A DNA stretch of 64,000 nucleotides from Zygnema cylindricum. Its lineage: Eukaryota > Streptophyta > Zygnematophyceae > Zygnematales > Zygnemataceae. The translations under genes were made by a program, and so were the position numbers. Each line of letters opens with the position of its first letter. Position 1 is the first letter of the stretch. The stretch spans positions 197,556-261,555 of the forward strand of contig JBBHKE010000488.1 of assembly GCA_037447655.1 (NCBI GenBank). The letters run 5' to 3'. Shown here piece by piece: positions 32,717 through 45,300 of the stretch. The notes beneath the pieces are model-generated. The model was not told where the DNA came from, did not search any database, and worked only from the letters and a program-made list of their open reading frames with translations.

Positions 32717-33150
32717 GTAAGAAAGAGTTATACAGAGTCCGATTGGTTTCCGTTGAAAATTTCCATTTTGCCTTAATTTGACATAGAAATGCTTGAGTGC
32801 AGTTAAGAACAAACTCAGAGAAAATTGTCTTGTCAAATGTATGGAGACTGTATGGGAATAATGATGCTATTGATTCTTACCATCTAATGGAAGCTCAAAG
32901 ACACAATCTTTTACTTTTTGGTAAGGGCTTGTAAAATCGGATGCTTCTGAATTTTGATGTTTATCAAATCGAGGGTAAATTTGATAGTGTAATTCCCCAA
33001 TGAGTTGGAAGCATGGAGGAGGAAAATATACTTCGGATTATCTTGTGTAATCTTTTTCAAACTTGCCACGTGTGCGTTTAAATTTCCAACTTTGCCGCTC
33101 TTTTTTGTTTTCTTCCCTCTGTATCTCACTTGCTCAATCTTGCTCTCCAG

Positions 33151-33285
33151 CCCTCTACCCTCAACATTAATGCCTTGGTCAAAAAAGCGGAAACGGAGTG
33201 GTTATCGAGAGTGAAATTCTGTTCTTAAATTCTTTTTCATCTATTGGCTTTCCATTTGCGACAATGCCACCTGGATTGCCAAACA
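33151..33285 (+). pseudogene. Orphan CG-1 first exon with frameshift
   Basis: Acceptor CTCTCCAG, then PSTLNINALVKKAETEWL, the CG-1 entry motif. A missing base after it shifts the frame, and the conserved remainder (SEILFLN ... PPGLPN|S) is found one frame over, ending at a GTAAGT donor in the family's phase 1. The length of 135 nt against 139-142 nt in sister exons confirms a 1-bp loss. No second CG-1 exon follows: the inverted duplication begins at 33598. The phase-0 acceptor fits exon 4 of the unit just upstream. Confidence 0.65.
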
Positions 33286-33669
33286 GTAAGTTCTCTTAAT
33301 CGATGTTACTTTCTCTAATAGTTGGAAGTGTTTCTCCACGTGTTTGTGAAAGGTATTCATTAGAAATAAAGGACCTTATGGTTTCATTTGTTAAAGAATG
33401 TAGATTGACGTTTCTGCTGTAACGAGACGTTGAAAGAGTGAGGGCGAAAACTGAACAAACTCGATATTCACAAGACTAGGATTTGAAAAGATAAGAAAAG
33501 CATTGTTAACGTAGGACATATTGATGCCAGTGGTCAAAGTAAACACTAGGCATTAATGATGTGAGACAAACTAATATTTGTGGTTTCTCAAGGTATCTTA
33601 TTGAGACAGTCAAAACTGCTTATATATGACCGCTCAGATGAACAGGCGTCTTCATGTGCACAGGTGGGA

Positions 33670-34110
33670 CATATACTGGGGCTTGATTGAGTTGAAGGAA
33701 TGTACGGCTTTAAAGTTATTAAAACGTGTGGGATTGAGTTGAAGGAAAGTTTTCAGAATGTCTGGGATAGAGTCAAAGGAGTGTGTGGGAATGAGAAGAG
33801 GGGATTTGTGGGATTTGAGTCGAACGAGTGCGTGGGATTGAGTTTAGAGAATGTGTGGGATTGTGTTGGACAAATGTGTACAATAAGTCAAAGGAATGTG
33901 TTGAACTGAATTGAAAGGACGTGTGGGATAGAGTTTTAGAAGCATGTGGGATTGAGTTGGAAAAATTTGTGGGATTGAGTGGGAAGGATTGAGGTGGACT
34001 TTGTGCGATTGAGTTAAGGAATGTCCGGCTTAGAGTTTTTTAAATATATAGGATTGAGGTAAAGGACTATCTGGCTTTTAGAGTTTTTAGATGGTGTTGG
34101 ATTGAGTCGC
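33670..34110 (+). repeat. GGGATTGAGTTGAA minisatellite upstream of the broken CG-1 copy
   Basis: About fifteen degenerate units of 25-30 bp around GTGTGGGATTGAGTTGAAGG. The reverse-complement array is at 62930-63360, in the same promoter-proximal position upstream of the intact gene. Confidence 0.85.
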
Positions 34111-34397
34111 AGAAATGTGTGGTTTTGACATGGAGTTTTTGCGTGGGAGGACAGAAACTATGTTTGTTGAGATGTGAGTTGCCCCTTCTGAAACTAACCA
34201 AGTGCATAATTTGACGATTGATATTTGCCATCCTTCCCTGTTTCTTTTGATTTGATTTGCCGTAATTATTCTGCTGATTTTTTTTTCTTTCCTTCCCTCT
34301 TTTTCGCTCTCTCCCAAACCCTTTTTGTCCTCCTCTTCCTTTCCGCTTTGACCTATCCCTCTCTGTCATACTTCAGTCGCCCTTTGCCTCGGAGACT

Positions 34398-34961
34398 ATG
34401 GAGAGCGATAGTTTCTTGTTTCGATTGGTAAAAAAAGCTAAAAAGAATGGTTACCAGCAAATGAAGTTGCGGTATTTTTGAAGAATGGTCAAAGATGCAA
34501 CCATCTTATTATGGAGACACCCCCTCAAAAGCCAAACAGTATGTTTTCAACCTTTTCTTATAGTGTATCTCTGTTCTTGATATGCTACCCTGCATACTAG
34601 CCTACATTGTTGCATTTTATGAAAGTAGTATAATAAGAGTCTTTTAAGATGTCTTTCACGAACATTGCCTTTTTAGATGAAGTGAGTAGATTTGCTCTTC
34701 AGTTTTGAGACCATACTATTGTTTGTTTCCATTTGGAAGAATGGTTCTAACGTCTGATTGTAATATTAGTAGTTTCCTGTGCATAAAGTTCCAGTTAATA
34801 TGAAGTTAAATTTTCAATTTTGTTTTTGTCTACTTAGCGGTTTAAAGTTTAAGACTAGTTTTGCAGGTGGAACGCTCTGGCTCTATGATAAGAGGGAAAC
34901 ACTGTTCTTTCGCAATGTTAGCCACACTTGGCAAAAAAGAACAAGTCATAAAAGTCTCACG
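34398..34961 (+). pseudogene. Broken duplicate of the CG-1+TIG gene (exons 1-2)
   Basis: Exon 1 34398-34538 (MESDSFLFRLVKKA) and exon 2 34867-34961 (GTLWLYDKRET). Against the source copy (62659-62069), exon 1 is 141 rather than 142 nt, a 1-bp deletion after KKA that destroys the frame. Exon 2 is 95 rather than 116 nt, an in-frame 21-bp deletion. Exons 3 onward were never copied. Splice sites remain good, so it may still be transcribed. Confidence 0.88.
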
Positions 34962-34999
34962 GTGAGTGGTGATACCCTTTTTTTGGTCACGGATAAAGT

Positions 35000-35577
35000 T
35001 CATCTGTGACGATACAATGGAGACAACCAATTGAGAGTGTGCCTCCTCACTGCGGGGTAACTAGGCAATTTTGGTAGTGGCATCGAAAAGTTCAACCTCA
35101 TTTTGGTGATAGCGGAGAAGAGTTTTTCCCATAAAAGTATTCAATTTGGAACTTTCATCCACAAAAGTTCGTGCCGTTATAATTCAACAACAATGCATTG
35201 GAAGGCCTATAACCGCTTGTAGCAGATGACATGGCAATGAACAAAAGTAAGAAGGAAAGAAATGTATAAAGACAACAGGTAATAAAAACAAGTAATCAAT
35301 ATATAAAAACTTAGGAACTTTAAATAAAAGGGAGAAAGTCAGGTGACTTTCTCCCTAATCTAAGGAGCTTGAGCGATTCTGTAAGGTCACTTGACTCATT
35401 GGCCGGATGGGCGAAAATAAATCCTTAATTTGACAACAGAAAATAAGGAACTAACTAAATAACGTACACTAGAATACTAAAGCTAACAAGATAATGTGAA
35501 CTGGAATGCTAGTTTACGTTATTAATAGAAACATAGAAAACTGAAATTAAACTTCTAACAAAGAAATAAACTCAACA
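35000..35577. other. Intergenic region
   Basis: No CG-1 exon 3 or other gene found. A short inverted pair (GGGAGAAAGTCAGGTGACTTTCTCCC, 35329-35354) can form a hairpin. Confidence 0.5.
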
Positions 35578-35795
35578 AGGGGGAAGGGGACGGGGACGAA
35601 GAGGGGGGTGGAAAGGGGAGGGGAGGGGAGGGGAGGAGGGAGGGAGAGGGAGTGGAAGGGAGGAGGGAGGGAGAGGGAGGGGGAGGGGGGGAGGGAGGGG
35701 AAGAGAGGAGGGAGGGAGGGGGAGGGGGAGGGGGAGGGGGAGAGGGGGAGAGGGGGAGTGAGGGGATGAAGGGTAGAGGGAGAGGGAGAGGAGCA
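35578..35795 (+). repeat. GGGGA/GAGGGA purine-rich tract
   Basis: Degenerate GGGGAGG and GGGAGA units, about 200 bp, polypurine on the plus strand. Reading frames across it are artefacts. Confidence 0.95.
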
Positions 35796-35988
35796 TCTAC
35801 TCTGTCACGCAGCTCAAAAGTTTTAACAGCTGCACAAATAGAAACAAAAAGAAAAAAATGCATTTGCAGCTCGCAAACTTTGCATTTTAAAAATCTTATC
35901 ATAAGGTAGGTAGATTACCCACTATAGTACATTTATCATATGAAAAAGGTAACAACTTATTCGATAGTAACCTTCAAAATTTTATATA

Positions 35989-37874
35989 TCACGCCATCTT
36001 AAGAACAGGTTCATTCCCGTCCCATATTACTATTTGATTACCCCTCCTACTGTCTTCCGAATGGGAATCTCTATTACATGCTTCTGCACGTGAAATAGAC
36101 GTTAAAAAGTCGGCTGTGACTAACGTTTGTTCAGAGTTAGACTTACTCCTTTCACTCTCTTCAGAGGTCGGTATTTCTTCTAAAGATCTCTCAAGGTTTA
36201 TCATTTTTTTCAATTTCGTCGAAACGTCCATCTGACCAACCAAAGCGGACAAACTTCCTTGTAGAGGATCCACATTATTTTTCCGCAACTGCGTCCGTCT
36301 ACTCCTCTGCAATTTCCATCCACACCATTCATTGTAGTCAGTACTGTCGTACAGTAATTACATTGAAGAAATTTGACCTAATGGTACATGGTGAACTGTA
36401 CGGTTTGCGGGTTCGGTAAACCGTACGTAAATGTGAAAAACTGTCCATACTGCACGATTCAAAAACGAGGATAAAAGTACAATACTGTAATATACCTCGC
36501 CACTAACAAGACGGACGCAAGGAAGACCTATTTCTAGTGAAACAAACGGAGAACTTTCTTTTCAAACATAAAAATAAGAAAAGGATAGTATGGCAGAATG
36601 CGATAAACAAAGGGAATGGCAGGTCAAGAGAACCGCACCCCTGATTGAAGATAGTGAACCAAAACAAATTTTTCCAATCCCGGGCTGCAAAATCGAGCAA
36701 TGTAGAAAAACTGTCAGAAAACTCTTCACCGTCGTCTATCGATAATTGCAAGACTTGTGTATCGAGGCAGAAATAGTGAAATAATTCAGGGTCGGACATT
36801 CTAATTTACTTACCGTATCAAAAAATGCAATACTGACTATAAAATATCAAAAAAGTTGCAGAAGTACATCAACAACCACAATGCCCGTGAATCATACCAT
36901 TTTCCATCGAATTTGAACAAATATACAAAATACTTGCACTTTCTGAAGTAAGGTGTATTAAACATCACGATACACATTGAGAATCGCAATTAAACGTTTT
37001 ACGTTACACTACTGCCCTACAATGCCCCTCAGTGTATCAAAAATCATCGTGAGTTTCGAATTTGACCCATCATTACAAAACGGCTTGTTGCAAATTGAGA
37101 ACTCAAAAAGAGAAGGGAAACATGATTGAATGTAACGTTTGTCACGCACTCTTCCGTTTTACTTTTTATCCAATAAGAACGTCTTTGAAAGGTGTCGTCG
37201 GTCTCCAAGTATGCATAGTAGCAAGCTATAAAGTTACCGCCTTCCGTCTGCCAGAGAACAAAACGCAAAACAGAAACAGAGCTTAGAAAGTGGGATTTAG
37301 ATTGTCGGAAAAGAACTCAAAAGTGATAAAAAAATGAAACGAAAGAGTCACAAACGCCCTTCAAAAAGGCGACACGGCTTACCTTCAAATCCGTGTGAGT
37401 TTCGTCGACGGTTTTATTATCCCCCTTCTTTTGCCAACTAAGGCCATCATTCCGGAAGCCCCGAACTTTAATTTTATCGTACACAAAAAGGGATCCACCT
37501 GCAAAAATTTCCAAAAAAGCCCAAAGTTCAACAGTGGAATCAAAACAGAACAAAAATAAGGTGCCAAAATTTATAATTTTTCATTTCGGCCTACAGCAAA
37601 CACAAACGAAAAAGGACGCAGTAATACTAAAACGCAATTCCAGTTCAATTTTGTTATTTCCCGCCTGGAAATGTTTGTTTAAAACACAGAATAACGTCAC
37701 TTTTAACAGTTGGGAGGGGATCCGATGGGACTTACTCTCTGGCTTTTTAGGCGGCGTCTCCATCAACGGGAAGTCAGAAATTTGAAAATTCTTCAAAAAG
37801 AACAGAATTTCGTTTGCAGACAACCACTCCTTTTTCCCCTTAAGGATTAAGAGACGGATGTCCGGAGAAGCGAG
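35989..37874 (-). CDS. CG-1 (CAMTA-like) unit, minus strand
   Basis: Exons seen: 37874-37736 (EWLSANEILFFLKNFQ ... PPKKPE|S), 37498-37383 (116 nt; SGSLFVYDK, FRNDGLSWQKKGDNKTVDET) and 37247-37150 (98 nt; IACYYAYLETDDTFQRRSYW). A probable short exon follows near 36940 (KYFVYLFK), then a region around 36799-36640 with an acidic frame (DDGEEFSDSFSTLLDF). A probable terminal exon is 36306-35989, ending in TGA. The CG-1 hallmarks FRNDG.W, KTV.E.H and CYY..FQRR.YW are intact, so DNA binding is likely. The first exon has no Met and starts at a good acceptor (CTCTTTCAG, phase 0), so this is probably the downstream part of the gene at 39332-47058. Middle exon borders are uncertain. Confidence 0.7.
36306..36640 (-). 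other. Intron or unresolved part of the CG-1 unit
   Basis: No exon border can be fixed here. The sequence contains paired GTACGG/CCGTAC motifs near 36345-36460. Confidence 0.3.
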
Positions 37875-38302
37875 CTGAAAGAGTCAGACAGACGAGAAAA
37901 AAGGAGGGATGAGAGAGAGGGCAAAGGTACGAGGGAACAAAACCCCCCCCGACTCTCCTCACTCCCTGTGATTGGGAGAAAAGTTTTTTTTTTTTAAATA
38001 ATACTCGAAACAAAACTAAACAGAAATGACTCAATAAGACGGGACATGAATAGACAACCAAGTCCATACCACATTTCAAAAAGTCACATAAAGCTTGAAC
38101 ATAGGTATTTTTTCTCGTTGCTAATAACTTTATCCGTGATATATTTCTCAAAATAAACCCCGCAATCCTCAATCTCGACCCAAACTTCCCTTCAAACCGT
38201 TGCCGGTCATAGATTTGCTCACCGGTATCGGGGAATTTGGGTGAGACATTGAGCTTCTCTCTAATGAGGACTTCAGAAATCGCGGATCTCTCCCTGCACA
38301 CC

Positions 38303-38614
38303 ACAAACCATCCATCTGTAAATAGCCTTCACCACACTCTTTTGAGTAGCAATCGTTTCTACACGAATTAGTATGGACCAAGGATCATGAAAACTCATAA
38401 TTTCAAAGCCTTTCACATAGGCTCTTATATTTAGACGGACCAAATTAGTTATCTGTCCTGGTACTATCACCAAAGGCTTTCCAGCGACTGCAACAGATGC
38501 AACTTCAAAGAATGCACTTTTGAATGCTGACAACATTTTCAGGTCAGTTTCATCAGAAAAACTTTCAAAGGAAAGTGATCTGAAATTTCTCATCAAAAAC
38601 TGTGAAAGTGGCCA
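38303..38614 (-). CDS. Possible exon of unknown function between CG-1 units
   Basis: A 100-codon frame follows a good acceptor (CACTTTCACAG at 38615): MRNFRSLSFESFSDETDLK, then KPLVIVPGQITNLVRLNI and DPWSILIRVET. Hydrophobic alternation suggests beta-strands, but I recognise no family. It could be an exon of the CG-1 gene upstream (39332-47058), whose exon 12 leaves phase 1 while this acceptor gives phase 0, so at least one exon would be missing between. The stop at about 38276 may be avoided by splicing. Confidence 0.35.
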
Positions 38615-38711
38615 ATGGGTAGTACATTATTGGCAATATTATAATAGTAAAACCGCTCGTTGATTATTAAGCATCCTTTTTAATCTCCTGCCATATTTTC
38701 ATTTGAAGCTA

Positions 38712-38937
38712 CACCGTGAATAGCTGTCAGCGTTAAGAAACATGCAGGGTTTACTTTACTTTTAATTCCTTTACTGCCTGGTTGCGGAGTGTTATTAATT
38801 CTTATTTAGGCTCGAGCCACAGGACAATATCCGACCGCTTACTACATTAGCGTTAAGAAAAAAACGAACAACATTATTACCGCTATTTTGTGTCCAGGGG
38901 CCAACTTAGTGTTAATAACGCTAATAGCGATTTGCGG
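38712..38937. mobile_element. CACCGTG-type MITE (second subfamily)
   Basis: Ends CACCGTGAATAGCTGTCAGC and TAACGCTAATAGCGATTTGCGG, flanked by TA on both sides. Shares TTAGCGTTAAGAAAAAAAC with 59069-59290. Confidence 0.75.
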
Positions 38938-39331
38938 TACTCTGAATTATTGTCGATTCGCTTACATCGACAAAGTCATGTAGAGCTTACACTAGATGAT
39001 GTCATCATGTACAGCGTCACATAAACACACTCAAATGTGAAAATATAAAAATCCTTGGCTAGTACTTAAGCACTTTTCCAACGGCTTCCTATAAAACCCC
39101 AGAAAAGACGGACCAATTTCTTTGTGGGACTGGGCTATTATAGTTTAACACACTAATCGGGATGGATGGTGCATGGCCAGATTCAATCTATTGACATCTC
39201 CTTTTGTAATACAGCAGAAAGAATTTGGATAGGCCCTGGTGATTCACAATTACTCATATTTCTAACCTACACTTGGGCTATGATGTATTAAGTTATTGAA
39301 AAATGACAACATCTACTTAACGACCACATAC

Positions 39332-42300
39332 CATTATCGCTGTCTTTTAAAATTTTCAGTGGCCTCTCATGGCTGCCATCGTGGTTGACATTTTCTCGAC
39401 TTTGGTTAGCCACAACATGCGAGAGTAAGTCCAATCCTGTAGACATTTTTCAGTAAGAAAATCAAAAACCGACTTATAGAGATTCTGCCAATGAGAAAAA
39501 AGTAATCAGACAGACATCTACAAGGTTTTCTCAAGTTGGGACGGATATCACCGCAGTCTAATGAAACAAAAGGTTTGTTTACAAGTCAGAACACTAGGAA
39601 TCAGCAAGAGATCTTCTGAGAAAACATGACCAGGAAGGCAAAGACTTCCAAAAGAATAAAAACACGTGAACCACCACTGAGTCAGTAAAGTGAAATAAAA
39701 TGATGATTGGGTTAAGGAATAAAGAGACACAGCAATGGCGACAAAACTCACACATTTTTGAAGCACATTTGGGTAAATATTAGGTCAGTGTGGACGAAAC
39801 ATCAAAAGTACATTTGACACAAAACAATATTGCAAAAAACAGGGTGCAAAAAAAATAAAAAATGTGTGCAGAATGTCCAAGAATGTCTAAATTCTGTAAA
39901 AGTTTAGTATAATGGACTTGAAACTATTTCCGGGAAAAATCCGTACAATTTGGTCCGAAATTTTCCAGTCTCAATTATTCAGGAAAATGCCAAAGCTTTC
40001 CCTGAGAAAAAAACTTACAAAAAAATACCTCAGAAGGAACTCGGCATTGTAACAAGATATTTGGGCAAGAAGTGGTGTTAAAAGAGTGAAAAACAACTTA
40101 CGGTTTGTATCAGTATTATCAGTAAGTTCTCCAATAACAGGTTTTTGGGTCACGCTCAACTGATCACTCTGATAACATCCAAACATCAAAAACCACAAAA
40201 ACCAAAAAAAACTGTTGAAATTTCATGTTAGAAATTTGGGAGGGTTCGACACGATTCAGTTCAACATGCTGTTTTATTCTCGCAATTCAATGTCTAATAA
40301 AGTTCTTTATTTGCTTGAGCAATTTTTTCGGTTGATAAAAACAAGTACATCATTTACTTACGTGTTTCTCATTGGTCACTTTTTTGTCTTAAATACCAAC
40401 AGGTTTTTAAGAAAATTATCATAGATCTCCTAGCATCCACTCATCCATGATAAGCAACAACAGTAGTTCCTTAAAAACATACTGTCCTCGATACAAAATT
40501 TCCACATCCAAACATTAAATGACAAATGAATAGGACAAACATTGAGATTGACCAGCCACTTACGGACATAACAGAACAACAATTAATTGCTTCCATTTCG
40601 TGACAGGATTATAATAGTCGTAAAATATTCGAGAAGCAATGTCGTTGATTGACTAACGTTTTGATTGAAATTTGTCCTCAGATGTCTATTGGCAATTTTG
40701 CGTGGAAAAAAAAAAGCATTTCATGGAAATTGAATGGCCTCTGGATAACTCATTGGCAGCTCACCTTCACACCCGACTTGAGGTAATGAACAAGTACAGC
40801 TTTGTTCCTGCAACATGTACAAAATTTGGAATTTAGTATTAGGCGATTTACGCGACTTATATATAAATATTTTCCGTAATTTCTCATATCCACTATCTTT
40901 GCCTTCAGCACCGACATAAACATTTTCGTTTCAATGGACGAACGGACAGATTTGAAATCACTCTAGTCAATGTTTAAATTCATACCATAACAACCAAAAA
41001 CTGAATACACCAAACAAAGGGACACATACATGTTTGTTGTTAACAAGAAAAACACTTTGGAGAAGAAGCCTCGGTAAAAGAAAAGCAGCTATAGAGAAAC
41101 CGACATTTCAAACATACATTTCTGTTGAACTCTCCGTCAGCAAACGGTAACAATATCGTTGGTGCAACACTCCGTCGTCAGATTTTCCTTCTATTAAACA
41201 TCTCTCCAGTACCCTCTTGTTAAGCATCTGCCCATAAAAAATGCAACAAAAAAACAGAAAAGTTCATCTTCAGCTACAGATAAAGTATAACTGCTCGACC
41301 GGTTTTATAAAACCGATAGAAAAACCATCAAATGCAAACTCATAACCCTGTAACAACTCTCCTACCAAAACAGCAGTAGAAAAAAGACCAAATTGAACAC
41401 AACTAACACATAAAAAGGAATGGAAGACAAAATAAAATCAATGTCACACATGGCATTAGTCATGCGCAGTGTGCCGCAAAAGTCCATAGTTTTAGAATAT
41501 GATACAAGAGAGTACTCCTGACATAAAAAAAACCATCGTGCTTCTGTTTTCTCCACTGCATGATACATATTGCAATACAGTAAGTACAGGGAATATGAAC
41601 TTCAGATACGTCAAATCTGAATGTCTGTAAAAGACTAGCTTCATCATTAACCTATATCTGTTTTTGTCTCTTTAGGCCAAAAAACTGTTCATACTGTTTG
41701 TCCTTTGTTTTTTGTTGCGCGCGAGTGCAGTTGTGATTAGCACAATATTCTGACGCTTCACTTCGGCCTTACATAATGTAGTTTATTAGGTTATTTGTAT
41801 TGGTCTTCTTTCATAGAACGCTTTCTGGATGTAAGTTTTTACTAAAGACTCTCTCAAAGTTAAGAGCCATTTTAAGCATCTTATTGACATTATTTTCCGT
41901 CTTTCGATACAATGTACATAATGTAAACATCAAACAAAAAATGGGAATTGACAGTCACACCACCTAATTAAACGTTTTGAGTGATGTTTTAGTTACTCAC
42001 GGTAATAGTCTCGTGGGGTGGATGGTTGACTTGTGAAGAGGGGAACGTTTGTTTCCAAACAGGCTCCGTACACAACGAGGAGCTGGAATTGGCACTACAA
42101 AGATGAATATTTTCACCTGCAAATGAAACCTTTTACATTATATTTAAATCAAAACTATGTTTCAGTTTGACATCTATAAAGCAAAACAATTCACGGATAT
42201 AGTTAAGCCCATACGGTAAGGAACATTACCTTGAAACAACTAATGATTTCTTGAAAAACCCAAATATAATTCTCTCAATTCAAATGCTTCTGCAGATAAT

Positions 42301-45300
42301 GAGACAGAAAGTCAAGAAAGTCAAGAAAGTCAAGCTTAAAATTTGACACAAGCTTTGACAAGACTACAGGCCAAAAGTTGAACCCGAACTAAGAAACAAC
42401 AACAGGCAAAAGACAGCTCAAGGAAATGAAAAGGAAAAAGATGTCCGACAGCTCAAGGAAATGAAAAGGAAAAAGATGTCCGAAGACTGGAAACTCAATA
42501 TATACAAGAAAAAGGCTATTTCTGCGAAGAAACTTACTTTCAGAAATGTCTGATGTTTTCGTATATACTGGAAAACCGAGTTGTTCATGATGATAAAAAA
42601 CAAACAAAACCTCCCAATCTTGCAACAGCTCTGATTTTCCTTTTTCACGCAAACTTGACTTGATGTCCTCCGCTTCAGAGGGGTCAGGAGGAGGAGGGCA
42701 GAGAGTCCACTGCAGTCGCCAAAAAAAGAAATAAAGAGACAGAAAATAAAAGAATCATTAGGTCATTCAGAACACAAGTTGAACAAATGCCAGTAGTAAC
42801 TGATGGAAAAGGGAATATGTTACTATACAAACGTCACTCTCCAAATCTTCCATAAACTATGGAAAGTGATGGACGTATTTTTCCAAAAAATATAGAGGTT
42901 TATGGTCTTTTACCCGAGAAGTTGGCAAAGGAGGTTTAGCAGGACCTGCGATAACGTTCAACACTTCAACGGGTTCACTCGCAATATTTTTGTTTAAATC
43001 AGAAACATGAGTAGGGCTTATATTGACATTCCCTTCGTCAAACTTGCGTTTTTGAGATCCACGTTGAACTGTATCATCTGAAACATGCATCACGAATCAT
43101 AGGTCGTCAGTTTATTAGACAAGGTCAGTAGAAAAAGGTGAAATAACTTCTTTTCTATGGTTCATCACCAGGAAATGTCAACAGTTTCTTGCAAAAGGAC
43201 AAAAACCACCTTAAACAAAAACTAGATCGTGTCTTAGAACTAAACATAGCGAACTCCAAGAACAACAAGGCAAATTAGAAAAAAGTCTGAGTATGAAACG
43301 CATCAAAAATAAACAAACCCGCTTTTCCTTTTCATTACGTAGTCTAGATCACAAGTTGACCATAAATTTGAGAAAGCGTCAATAAAAAACGACAATACTG
43401 CATCGTTCCAAATAATTGCAACTTAACAACATCTCTATGTATAAGCCATTCAGTTATAAAAAAAACCAATCAGTTTAAAACCTCCTATTCCATAACTTAC
43501 TCACAAACCCTCATCTGCCAATAGACACCTTAACCAAAATATCCATTTCAATATGTCTTTCAATCATTTACTTTCTTATCATTTCTCTCATAACAATCCT
43601 GTCAAATGATCGTTTGCCCCGATTACCTTCTTTTACAGAACCATTCTCGCTAACCGCATCCAGAGACTCCTTCGGTCTATCATGATATGAATCAATATCA
43701 AATTTACGATGATATCTATCAAATCCTTCACTCTCTTTCTTTTCCTTTCCAAAACGATTCATTCCATTGTCATGCTCACTCGTAATACAGGAGACAGGCT
43801 TCGAACTTCCGGAAAGGTTTGAATTCCTCCTATTTGCCTGCAATTGTCAATCTCAGATTGAATACAGGTTTCCATGCCAAATAAAATAAAATGACAAAAG
43901 ATTACCTCGGGTATGAAAAACCCAAAAAGAGGAAAGTCATTCTGACTAACCTACCGTCTGAAAAATAAAACTGATCGAGAAATGTGAATGCAAAGAGAGA
44001 AGTGATTGCACACCTTGGTCCTGAGGTAATGAACTAGGACAAAATCAGAACTGCCAAAGAGAAACACAGATTACAATGTCAGTCAAAATAGCCGACAATG
44101 AGCCCTTACTCGCCAATGCATGTAATGTCAAATGTATCCTTCTGCGGGTTACTAAAATATAAAGGTAATGGCGTAGAAAACCGTGGAAGGAAACGCAAGA
44201 AGAAATGGATAATTGACAGAGAAACTTACCGATGTTTGCGAACCAGGTAATAAATTTGCCTTTGAAAGTTTTCATCATCTTGACTGTGGGCGTAATAACA
44301 TGCCACAGCATCCTCATTATTAGCCTGCAAAATTAATTCATCGTCAGCATCTGACGGGCTAAAATTACAACATTTCACAATGATGGTTCCAAATAAACAA
44401 AATGAAAACTTTGTTATGCTTGCAGTATATTTAACGAAACGACATTTGCCAAAGACGAGTCAACAGAGGAATTCAAATCATAAAAAAAGTGAACTGACTT
44501 TAACCAAAAGATGATCGTGGACAGAAAAATTTTACCCCGACTCAGGATAAGTGCTAAGTGAGGACTCCGGCTCTACATAGGTTATGCTGAGAGGACAAGA
44601 TGAAACTAATACGAGGCTCAAAATAGGCAAGCTCCTTAAAAGTTGACAGAAAGAATATTACAAGTATGCATAATCCCTGTGAATCACATCGAGGAAGACA
44701 TACCTTGAAATTAACATGAGTTTCATTGACGGTATTTCCACTTTTCCTCTTTTTCCACAGATGGCCATCATTTCTGATGGGTCGAGTATTCTTCCTGTTG
44801 TAACGAAGAAGAGTTCCACCTGTCCAAATAACCAAAGTATTTTCATTATTGCTTTGCAACATCGGCATCAAGCTGGTAATTCGATGTAATTAAATGTAAA
44901 GAAATGTAGGTTATTCTCCACGTATTCACCAAGGTTAAGTATATAAAATAGAGACATAGGCCTTCCCCCAACCCTCTTAGTGTTTTTTTCCATTTTTATT
45001 TATTTATTTATTTGTTTTTTCTTTGTGTTTTTTTGTTGGCAAATCCTGGACATACAAAAGAATTATTGACAACCCAATTTGTTTAAATGAGGCTCGTCGC
45101 AAGTACAATATAAGTCAGTCGAACCCGAATCTGTAGCAACGGGAGTTAGAAAAGTGATACAGCGGTTAAAGGTAACACGGTATTTTGAAACACGGAAAAT
45201 TTGAAAACGCGGTAAAACTTGCGAAGTTATAAACAGACGTCTCGGTTTCGATTCGTTTTAGTAGACATAACACTACGTTTGTACGTGTTTCAGTATTTTT

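Larger units (their letters stand above)
33598..34983 (+). repeat. 1.4-kb segment duplicated in inverted orientation at 62054-63443
   Basis: From GAGACAGTCAAAACTGC to GTGAGTGGTGATACCC the sequence is matched, in reverse complement, by 63443-62054, including the minisatellite, the leader and two exons of a CG-1 gene. Similarity stops sharply at both ends. Confidence 0.88.

Noticed and set aside
33700-33909. 69-codon plus-strand frame and its 71-codon twin at 63124-63339 on the minus strand, as a conserved small protein
   Set aside because: Both are translations of the GGGATTGAGTTGAA minisatellite inside the inverted duplication; similarity is due to the DNA duplication.
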